A DNA stretch of 64,000 nt, taken from assembly GCA_963580455.1 (NCBI GenBank), contig OY756970.1, positions 20,088,001-20,152,000 of the forward strand, read 5' to 3'. Of this stretch, positions 12,846 through 22,092 are shown in pieces (position 1 is the stretch's first letter; each line of letters opens with the position of its first letter). Below the pieces are notes generated by a model, which was given only the letters and a program-made list of their open reading frames with translations, was not told the origin of the DNA and ran no database searches. The stretch comes from Euonymus europaeus. Lineage: Eukaryota; Streptophyta; Magnoliopsida; Celastrales; Celastraceae. The position numbers were made by a program, and so were the translations under genes.

Positions 12846-14084
12846 TTGGCATCAATTTATAAACTTGTCATTCATCAAATGGATGTTAAAACAGCATTTT
12901 TAAATGGTGATTTAAACGAAGAGGTTTACATGGTGCAACCTGAAGGTTTTGTTATATCTGGCCAAGAAAATAAAGTTTGTAAATTGAAAAAATCTTTGTA
13001 TGGCCTAAAACAAGCACCGAAACAGTGGCATGAGAAATTTGATCAAGTAATATTGCGTGATGGTTTTTCATCTATTGGTGTTGATAAATGTGTTTATACT
13101 AAAGTGATTAACCATGAATGTGTTATTATTACTCTTTATGTGGATGATATGCTTATATTTGGTACTAATCTTGAGATAGTGCATAGCACTAAAAATTACT
13201 TAGCTTCACAATTTGATATGAAAGACATGGGTGAAGCAAGTGTAATATTGGGTGTTAAAATCATAAGGAGAAATGATGGTATAATGTTGTCACAAGAACA
13301 TTATGTTGAGAAACTTCTAAAGAAGTTTGAAAATTTTGAGGTGACACCTGTGAGTACTCCTTATGATGGTAACACTCAATTAAAGAAAAATCGTGGTGAT
13401 CCCATTGCTCAATGCAAGTATGCTCAGATTATTGGGAGTCTGTTGCATCTCATGAATTTTTCTAGACCTGATATTGCATATGCAGTATGTAGATTGAGTA
13501 GATATACTCAAAGTCCCAATTCTGAGCATTGGTCTGCATTAAACAGACTAATGAAATATTTGAGAGGTACCATGAATTATGGTATTCTATATAGTGGATT
13601 TCCCGCTGTATTAGAAGGATACAGTGATGCTAACTGGATCTCAGATTCAGATGAGACAAAATCCACTAGTGGTTACATTTTCACTCTTAGTGGAGGTGCA
13701 ATAACTTGGAAATCAGCCAAGCAGTCCATTATTGCTAGATCAACTATGGAATCAGAGTTCATAGCTCTGGAGTTGGCTGGTGGAGAAGCTGAGTGGTTAA
13801 AAAATCTCTTGGCAGAAATACCATTGGGTATGAAACCAACACCATCTGTGTCCATGCATTGTGATAATCAATCTGCAATAGCAATTGCAAAGAATAAGTC
13901 CTTTAATGGCAAGAGTAGACATATTCGTCTAAGACATGACGTGGTAAAACAGCTGTTAAAAGATGGAATTATATCCATTGATTATGTGAAGTCAGAATTG
14001 AATTTGGCCGACCCTCTGACTAAGCCCTTAGGGAGGAAGATGATCTCGGAAACATCGAGGGGAATGGGACTAAAGCCAACTTGA
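12846..14084 (+). pseudogene. copia reverse transcriptase-RNase H, downstream of the frameshift
   Basis: 412 residues continuing copia pol. It has [13 protein letters not shown], the RT active site YVDD at about residues 98-101, [12 protein letters not shown], the RNase H signatures YSDANW and STMESEF, and a C-terminal [10 protein letters not shown] region. Apart from the frameshift at its 5' border the domain is open to its stop. The apparent start is not a true gene start but the point where this frame opens. Confidence 0.92.
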
Positions 14085-14659
14085 GATATCAACAATGATG
14101 GTAACCTAACCTATGTGATTGGAGATCCCATGAAGTAGGTTCAATAGGTAATAACAAGTCATTGTTGATCCTGTGACACTATAAAAATGAAAGCCCGTCC
14201 TATGGTATGTGATTAGTGTCAAACTACTATTATATTGAGGTTGAGCTAAGCTCTTAATGAATTTTAGATCCCTTTTGGGTGGTGTATTAAAGGTAGTATA
14301 CACTTGATGAAATTCAACTATATGAGTGTGAAGTGGGGCCGCTTCTATGAGATTTTGGCATAATCTCTAGAGCACTCATGAACTTCCAGGCACGCGTATG
14401 GCCTATTAGCGCAAAATCGCGATGAACAACATGAATTGTGGGGGTGTGATGTGATTGATAAGATCTCTAACTTACAACAAAAGGTCTTTGGTTCAAAAAA
14501 CTATTAGTTTTACCAAAACCTTGTGAGTTATATCTTATTAAGTCTAGAACTAGTTCAATGTTCTAAACAACTAGTTTCGAGGCATTTACATCCATGATAA
14601 TAAATTCAGCAATAGCAAAACCTTGACCTTTCCTTGAGCTTTTGAAATATGTGGGGGAT
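14085..14659 (+). other. copia 3' untranslated region with polypurine tract
   Basis: Non-coding internal sequence between the end of pol and the LTR. It ends with ATATGTGGGGGAT, a G-rich polypurine tract directly before the LTR start at 14660. Confidence 0.7.
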
Positions 14660-14833
14660 TGTTGTGTGTATTTCAAAAGTTCAAAGTCCCACATGGAAGA
14701 AATCCAAACTTGAGTTATGGTTTATAAGCAAACCAACTACCATGGGCTTATAAGCAACAAGACATGGTAGTGGGCTCGCGCGCATAAAGGGCCAAATGGC
14801 TTGGCCCAAACCAAAGTGAAATATGTGGGGGAT
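14660..14833 (+). repeat. tandemly duplicated LTR start plus polypurine tract
   Basis: 174 bp in which the first part of the LTR is repeated and then runs back into a second copy of ATATGTGGGGGAT before the full right LTR begins at 14834. The junction falls at TGAAAT, which occurs both inside the LTR and just upstream of the polypurine tract. Template switching or slippage at this short homology would explain it. Confidence 0.85.
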
Positions 14834-15527
14834 TGTTGTGTGTATTTCAAAAGTTCAAAGTCCCACATGGAAGAAATCCAAACTTGAGTTATGGTTTATA
14901 AGCAAACCAACTACCATGGGCTTATAAGCAACAAGACATGGTAGTGGGCTCGCGCGCATAAAGGGCCAAATGGCTTGGCCCAAACCAAAGTGAAATGGGT
15001 GGATTCCCCCCCCCCCCCTCCCCCCCCCCCTCCCGCTGCGCGCATTGCTTGGGCTTCAGCCCGGTTTTGGATTTTTGCTTCCACGTTTTATTATTATATT
15101 TTTTGCAACACAATTGAACAAGTCATGCCTTACCTGCATGGACCAATTCTCACGCCACTGTTACCTAACTTCACTCCACGTTCATAATGTTGGTGGTTCC
15201 ATGAATCACTGTGAAAAGACACCATCCTCTCTTGCTGCTGCTGTTGATTTTCCTTTGTTGTTCCTGTCTCCCCAAAAATATTTTGGAAGAGCTCACTCCA
15301 CGTTCATAATGTTGGTGGTTCCATGAATCACTGTGAAAAGACACCATCCTCTCTTGCTGCTGCTGTTGATTTTCCTTTGTTGTTCCTGTCTCCCCAAAAA
15401 TATTTTGGAAGAGCTTGTTGAATCCTGGGAGGATACCGGCAACCCGGAAATATCCTTAAGGACAGTGCACTTCCACGCCTCAGGCTTCGTTCTCCTGCAG
15501 CCTCAGCGTCCAGAATATTTTCTAACA
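14834..15527 (+). repeat. right LTR of the copia element, rearranged
   Basis: 694 bp. Compared with the left LTR it has a C-rich expansion at about 15007-15033, has lost the block of about 75 bp that contains the TATA box, and carries a 122-bp tandem duplication (15171-15292 and 15293-15414). It ends CTAACA and is followed by the GTAGT target duplication. Confidence 0.9.
15171..15414 (+). repeat. 122-bp tandem duplication inside the right LTR
   Basis: Two near-identical 122-bp copies, 15171-15292 and 15293-15414, each running from TCACTCCACG to GGAAGAGC. Absent from the left LTR. Confidence 0.88.
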
Positions 15528-15532
15528 GTAGT
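15528..15532. repeat. target-site duplication, right copy (GTAGT)
   Basis: Matches 9843-9847 exactly and abuts the CA terminus of the right LTR. Confidence 0.9.
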
Positions 15533-18060
15533 TGTGTGAGTCTTTTTGTCTTTCGACTGGTCGATGAAGTGATGAAACAATTTATGTTAGTTTCAGTCTT
15601 TCAGATATTAGCAGAGACAAGTATCAAAAAATTTGCCAATTTTTCCACTATGGGGTTGGCTGAGGCCCAGTAAAAAGAAGAAAAAGAGAAAAGGGAAAGC
15701 AGGGATGTACTTTTGCTCAATTATACTTGTAGGATCTATCGTGCCTGAAATTCCGAGACTTGAAAGTTCGTAGCTTCTCTGTACTACGACTTTGGTCTCC
15801 CCCAAGATTTGATGTGTACCTACCATTTTAATGCTTCCCTTCTTAAGTCTTCCAGTTTCAATTCAACATACGTATCTGCTCGGGCATGTTATATTGGACC
15901 AATTATTCTGCTCATTATGTGTAATTTTTCACTTCGTCGGGACGTAAATTTTTTCCAGCATTGGCTGCAAAAAGAAACAGGTATCAGAGACAGAAGCCGT
16001 TGATGCTTCTTGAAATGGAGAGCCAGCATGCCAATGCATTACTCGAATACACAAAATTACTCGAATACTACACAAGCTGCAGTCGGCAGCCGTCTGCTTC
16101 ATGAAGATGATATTATGAGGTTAGCTTCTTTCGACTACTGTACGGACATGGGTGCCATTTTTTGCAGAATGCATAGTCATTGATGCACACTGACAAAGGC
16201 ATACGCCTTCCTCAGTCTCAACGGATGACCTGAATGTTTTGCGTGGTAGCATTTTTTCCATGAACTCCGTCACCGTCACTTGCTGAGTTTTGTTCATAGA
16301 TGTCTACGTTGATATTCATGAATTCTCAAATTACCACCAGCCCAAGGCCCAGAACCACCTCAGCTCGAATGAGAACAGGCCCACAAGCCTCATTAGGCCA
16401 TCCTAGGCCCAAAAGTTCGGCCTACCGCCCCCAAGCTAGTTAACTCAAAAGCGTCGGTCGAGAAGACGGGAGTCGACCTCGAGCCTCCCGCCACGTCTTG
16501 TACCTTGACATCAAGTTCCAATTTTCCACCTATTATTCTAGCTATAACATGGCCTGCAACATCGGATCATGTCATCATATGGATCCTTGGAGTTGGAGTG
16601 TCAATAAAAGGAACCCTACCACGCTCCTACTCTGACGGGATCGCAGTTCTTGAGGTAGACTTGAAGTTCTCTCGAGAGACACTTTTATACATCGATGTGA
16701 TTCTGATCAATAAATCTTCGACGGTTCACATATTTCTTCACGACAGTCTTATCTTTACCTGTTGAATATTGGGTGTCTTGTCTATTACATAAAGAGTCAA
16801 AAGTCGTATAGTACTCACGTACATAAAACACATCTTTTAATATAATTAATTTAAAATGTTAATTCGTATATATTATTTCTTCTTCATTTTATTGTATCCA
16901 ACAACATGATTTGTCTTTATTTCTTGCTTAACAAAATGAGTCCATTTAAACTACACAATTACATTAAAATTAATATTAAATCTCATCTCTATTATTAAAT
17001 TTCAAGCTACATACTAATCAAACTATTAAAATATATTTTTCAATGTAGTCATATCAATGAAATAGAAATCATAAACATTCTCTCTTCTCCCTCGTTGAAA
17101 TTGTATCATTGTGGTGCTGTACCTTCACAGCAATTTTCTCTCACTTTTTTGCAAGTTGTCATGTCCCATTGACATTTCTTTTAGGGGTGCTACTATATGC
17201 ATCCACTCTACCCTAGAGAGAGAATCGTAGGCGGGTGTAGATGAGATGAGAGAGACGATGGAATTGGCTTTTAAGTTTGCAGAAGAATAGACAGACATAA
17301 ACAACTCATAGACAGACAGTAGAGGGTTATATCAGTCAGCTATTCCATGATTACATAATCACATGTCACTGAATGCCACTGCTCCCCTCCTCTTCGCCTC
17401 TTCCCTATCTAGTCAACAACTTCCAATTTAGCTGGGTCTCCAATGCATAAAAAAAAAAGTTAGGATAAATTAAATAAATTTAGTCAATTTTTTATTTTTA
17501 TTTTATAGAATCATTTATTAAATGATTTTTAAATTAAATAAATATTTAATTTGAAAATGAAAAAAGCTCAAAAAAATGAAAAGATGATAAAATATTTAAA
17601 ATATATTTTATTTTTTATTTTTTAGAGTATTAATTTCATGGAGAGAATTGGAGAAAATACTTTTTCACGTTAAATGTTCAAGACATAGTTACAAATCAAA
17701 CTTCATTTTAATACATAGTCAAACACGAAAAGTGGGTTCAATGTATAATTAACTAGACACAACAAGCGGTGATAGCCTTTAAATACATATCCTTGCATAA
17801 ACAGACCCTATATTTCTAGTTTGATAAATCAGTAAAATAAATTAATGAGTTTATTTTTTGAGAAAAAAATAATTTTTAAAATACAAAAGGACATAATCGT
17901 CATTAAAAAAGGACGTAGCCGGTATTTTAGTAGTTACTAAGTAGCTCTGTTTTGGCCCAACCATACCTTATCGGAAGCGGGACGACGACAGAAATCATAC
18001 TCTATGCCTTCTGGCGTAGATGTTCAGTGGATTTTGGCTATCCGAGTTTGTTTAGGGCCT
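15533..18060. other. intergenic, possible old LTR fragment near 16320-16770
   Basis: No convincing gene. The stretch 16320-16770 is more GC-rich than its surroundings and has a U3-R-U5-like look: a CTC/GAC-rich block, ATAAAAGG, then AATAAATC. It could be a solo LTR, but I could not define its ends or a target duplication. The remainder is AT-rich. Confidence 0.3.
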
Positions 18061-18082
18061 CATATTTGCAGTCAAAGCTCGG

Positions 18083-18195
18083 AGATTACTTTTTTACTTA
18101 TGTTTTAATTTAGTAATTAGTCTTTTAGTTGGATTAGGATTTCCAAAACATATTTAAGCCTTTGGGCATTGTTTCGAATTTATTATTGAGTTTTA
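18083..18195 (+). repeat. direct repeat, left copy, flanking the MULE-OTU locus
   Basis: About 110 bp including CTTTTTTACTTATGTTTTAA, GTTGGATTAG, AAAACATATTTAA and TTCGAATTTATTATTGA. It recurs in the same orientation at about 21990-22092. The AT-rich sequence with a TATTTAAG-like box resembles an LTR or promoter segment. Confidence 0.6.
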
Positions 18196-18270
18196 TAATA
18201 ATATTTGACTTTTACCTAGCCTAGTCATAAGCATGCTCATGTTTGGTATTGTCATGTATAATCTATGTGC

Positions 18271-18614
18271 AGAGAATATATTCTCTGAAAAGGGAGTGTT
18301 CTCTTTATGCAGAGAATATATTCTCTGAAAATGGGGTGTTCTCTTTATGTGCAGAGAATATATTCTCTGAAAAGTGGGAATACTCTTTATGTGCAGAGAA
18401 TATATTCTCTGAAAAGGGGGTGCACTCTTTATGTGCAGAGAATATATTCTCTGAAAAGGGGTGCACTCTTTATGTGCAGAGAATATATTCTCCGAAAAAT
18501 AGTGTTCTCTTGATGTGCAGAGAATATATTCTCTCAAAATGGGTGTTCTCTTTTTGCAGAGAATATATTCTCTGAAAAGGGGGTGTTCTCTAGGTGCATA
18601 GAATATATTATCTA
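18271..18614 (+). repeat. array of nine palindromic repeats (period about 41 bp)
   Basis: The perfect palindrome AGAGAATATATTCTCT starts at 18271, 18311, 18353, 18395, 18437, 18478 (one mismatch), 18519, 18558 and, degenerate, 18599. Steps are 40, 42, 42, 42, 41, 41, 39 and 41 bp. Each is followed by a purine-rich spacer and preceded by TGTGC or a close variant. The last copy lies about 85 bp before the ATG of the transposase gene. A step near 41-42 bp is close to four helical turns, so the palindromes would face the same side of the DNA. This could be a protein-binding array, for example transposase subterminal sites, or a simple minisatellite. Confidence 0.9.
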
Positions 18615-18698
18615 AAAAATGGAAAACTATACAACTTTTTAATATCTATATATACATAGATATGATTCTTCTTGGCAACATACATACAAGCAGAAGAT

Positions 18699-21634
18699 AT
18701 GAATTTAGATCAATTGAGGTTCTGGGCCAATGATCTACGATTATCAAGTGGTTCAAGTGATCAGGTAAATATACAACTTTTTAATTGTTTTAGGAATTTT
18801 TTTTCGTTAATTGCAGTTACTCAAATGAATATCCATTGTTCTCAGGATGATATTTTCAGACATGAGATAAAACAAGAAGATGAAAATGTGGACGACAATG
18901 TGGGCGAAAATGGGGACGAATTTTCCACTGACATGGTATGATTTTTAAGAAAATTAATATACATTTTCTTATGTAAATTTGTAATACAAATTGTTAATTT
19001 CTAACACAATTAATACATTTTCAGGTATTCAATTCACGTCAATCTCTAATTGATTGGATTCAACATACTGGGCGCAATTTAGGATATATCATTGTCATGA
19101 GAAAGTCAGAGACTAGTCGAGGTGGGAAGAGTCCTAGACTGTTGTTCCAATGTGAACGCGGTGGCACATACAGAAGTAATAAAACCTCCACGAAGTTTAC
19201 AGGCACCACAAAAATCGATTGTCCTTTCAGAGTGAAAGGGGTGAAAATGCAAACAGATGATGACTGGATGGTAAGGGTCGTATGCGGAACACATAACCAT
19301 GCCCCTGCATCATATATGGAGGGACATCCATATCTAGGCCGACTCTCTGATTCTGAAATGCAATTGACAGAACATTTGACTACAAAAAATGTGAAGCCAC
19401 GAGATATCCTGACATCATTGAAGAAGCAAAATCCGGACAATGTTTCTACCATTCGGACCATATACAATGCTCGCCAGAAAATTCGAAGTGCGGGAAAAGC
19501 CGGTAAAACCCAAATGCAAGTTATCATGTCATTTCTACAACGTGAAGGATACATCTTCGAGTGTAGAACAAATGCTGTAACGAATGAGCTTGAAGATCTC
19601 TTCTTCGCACATCCAGGATCATTAGATCTATGGCGTGCATTCCTGCACGTGTTATTGATGGACGCAACGTACAAAACAAACAGGTACATGATGCCTCTCC
19701 TTGAGATTGTTGGCGTGACTGCAACTAATATGACATTTTGCATAGCATTCGTGTTCCTACACTCAGAGAAAGTATTCAATTATACTTGGGCTTTAAGATG
19801 TCTAGAGTCTACAATGAATGGATGCACAACTCCACGAGTTATTGTCACGGACAGAGAGTTGGCCTTGATGAATGCGTCTGCCCAGGTATTTCCTGATGCT
19901 AAAAAATTACTTTGTAGATGGCACATCTATAGGAGTATCTTGAGCAAGTGCAGACCATCAATAGCAGAAAACAAAACTTGGAATGCATTCTACAAAATGT
20001 GGACTACGTTGGTGAAATCAGAAACTGAGAGTGCATATGAGTGCAATTTGGCGGACCTTGAGGTGCTGTTACAGAACTTTCCAGGTATGATTAATTATCT
20101 TAAGGATGTATGGTTAACACCATATAAGGATATGTTTGTATCCGCCTGGACGGACATATATCTGCATTTTGGAAACCAGACGACTAATAGAGTGGAGAGC
20201 CAGCATGCGAAGCTGAAGCGATACTTGGAGTCATCACAGTCAGATTTGGAGACATCTCTGTCGTTCATTCATCAAGTCATTCAATCACAGGACATAGCTA
20301 TCAAAGCGTGTATTGAGCACAACAAAACTATTATCCAACATCGGTTCAACATACCGCACTTGCAGGAATTATGTGGTTTCGTTTCAAGCCACGCATTGCA
20401 TCTGATTTTGAAGGAATTTGAGTGGTCAAAGAATGTCGATAAAGTTTCCTATAAATGTAAATGTCGACTTCGTACGGGCTACGGACTCCCATGTGCACAC
20501 GAGCAAGCAATATTTCTGAACGACAATCGTCCCATACCCATTGAAGCCATAGATAAATTTTGGAGAAAACTTGACTTATCACCTTGTGTCCCTCTTCAAG
20601 AAGATGACATCGATTGTGACGCCGAGCTCCAAGTGTTCACGGAACAGTTTAAGAAACAAACAAGGCATGGAAAGTTCAGTTTTTTAAGAAAGTTGAGGGA
20701 GATAATCACACCATCAATAACTTCAATTCGTGAACCTGCTGTTAAGAAAAACACTCGTGGACGCCCATCCTCAAAGAAAAAAGTTGCATCAAATACTCGT
20801 GGTAATCCGTCAACATTAGTGTTCGATGAGTCTGATTCCCTTCATTCTAGGGAACCAAGCAGACACAGTTATTCGTTTGGAGGCCTTGACTCGAAGAACA
20901 AGGTAGACATATCTGCTCGTGTAGATACAACTACATTTGATTTTTTTCAGCCAGATATTTTCGAGTTCCAGGAACCAACGAGACACAGTTGCTCCTCTAT
21001 TCCATACAATTACGCTGTACATGCCTATGTTCGTCAGTTTCCACCTATACTTCATCCTTACATTATGCATGTACAAGACGTAAAACCTGATGGAAATTGC
21101 GGTTTTCGAGCAATAGCTATCTGTCTTGGTCTTCTAGAAGATGCATGGGCAACTATCCGATATAACTTAATGGAAGAGCTGCAAATATTCAGTACACAGT
21201 ATGTTGCAATATTGGGCGGTGATGACCAGTGGACTCGTATATACAACTCATTGAACTTTTTTACATCAGATAAAGGAGCACCGATTGAGAATTGGATGAC
21301 TATGCCAGATATGGGTCTCTTGGTTGCTTCAAGGTTTAATGTGATATTACACGTTCTAAGTCCTACACAGAGCTTGACGTATTTTCCACTTCGATCTACT
21401 CCACCACCTACGTATCAACATGCTGCTATCGCTATTGGATACGTAAATGATAATCATTATGTCCAGGTTTCATTGGCAGAGGGTTACCCGGTGCCTCCCA
21501 TTATGCCTCAATGGATTCACTTTAGGTATGATTGTGCAGCTGCATGGGTTACCCCATATGTGGAGCGAATTGATGCGTACAAGCAACATATGCGTTCTAG
21601 ATGTCCTTCTCAACCCATTGTGTTGGAAGATTAA
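18699..21634 (+). CDS. MULE transposase fused to an OTU-type cysteine protease domain
   Basis: Model: exons 18699-18764, 18846-18935 and 19025-21634, about 921 residues. The first intron is 81 bp and also open, so its retention would be in frame. Numbering from the Met at 19097: a FAR1/GCM-like zinc region (Cys19, Cys42, HNH at 66-68); a MULE transposase core with candidate catalytic Asp189 (DATYKTN), Asp252 (TDREL) and Glu367 (NRVESQH); a SWIM zinc finger (CKCRLRT, LPCAH, 454-468); an AT-hook-like RGRP at 554-557; then an OTU domain with DGNC (Cys668) and His787 in NHYV. MULEs are cut-and-paste transposons; OTU domains usually cleave ubiquitin. All key residues are present and the large exon is uninterrupted, so the gene may be active or domesticated. 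Terminal inverted repeats were not found. Confidence 0.88.
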
Positions 21635-21989
21635 GAATGTAACATGTGTTGATATGTTTTAATAAAAAATAAAAAAAATTCAATTCAATTTCTTTATTTT
21701 CTATCAATTTAACTTCTTTTTTTGTAAGAGAAGTAAAATATATATTTTACTTCCGTATTTAAATATATATTTATTGATATAAATGTATTGAAAAATAAAT
21801 TTCCTATATAATAAAAGTGAGATTCAAAAATAAAATTTAGAGTATGATTTTAAATGTAGCATTGGAGTTGTTCTCAAGAGTCTTGGCATCAAATTATAGT
21901 GGATCAGACCTTATTCACATAAAATATCAACGTTTTTACATCCACTCATTGGATTATTTTAACCGCATAACGCTAACACCATTAAAATT
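21635..21989. other. 3' flank of the MULE-OTU gene
   Basis: AT-rich sequence immediately after the stop, with AATAAAAAATAAAAAAAA as a possible polyadenylation region near 21660-21678. No other feature is recognised. Confidence 0.4.
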
Positions 21990-22092
21990 GAAAATGACTT
22001 TTTTACTTATATTTTAATTTAATAATGTTTTATCTCCTTTGGTTGGATTAGAATTTTGAAAACATATTTAAACTTCGAATTTATTATTGAAG
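21990..22092 (+). repeat. direct repeat, right copy, flanking the MULE-OTU locus
   Basis: Same orientation as 18083-18195, sharing the blocks CTTTTTTACTTATATTTTAA, GGTTGGATTAGAATTT, AAAACATATTTAAA and TTCGAATTTATTATTGAA with substitutions and small gaps. Confidence 0.6.

Larger units (their letters stand above)
9848..15527 (+). mobile_element. Ty1/copia LTR retrotransposon, damaged
   Basis: The element has two LTRs (9848-10476 and 14834-15527) that start TGTTGTGTG and end CTAACA, with a GTAGT duplication on each side. The domain order is gag, protease, integrase, reverse transcriptase, RNase H, which defines the copia superfamily. The amino-acid sequence is reminiscent of the Tork/Tnt1-like group, but I did not place it formally. 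It is not autonomous: gag has lost its N-terminal body, pol has a one-base frameshift, no TGG-starting primer binding site follows the left LTR, and the right end is rearranged. The two LTRs share most of their bases where they align, so the insertion is probably not ancient; the differences are mainly indels and duplications. Confidence 0.95.

Noticed and set aside
16320..16770. Solo gypsy LTR or gene at 16505-16765
   Set aside because: Has promoter-like composition but no defined TG/CA ends, target duplication or conserved protein. Kept only as a note on the intergenic entry.
18193..18575. Open frames of 68-114 residues across the palindromic repeats on both strands
   Set aside because: They arise from translating the tandem repeat and show only repeated peptide units.
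18271..18614. CRISPR-like array of repeats and spacers
   Set aside because: Plant nuclear context; the spacers are similar to one another and the repeat is a palindrome within a single tandem unit. It is a minisatellite or binding array.
19060..19779. 239-residue frame antisense to the transposase
   Set aside because: It lies wholly opposite the conserved transposase frame, which explains its openness.
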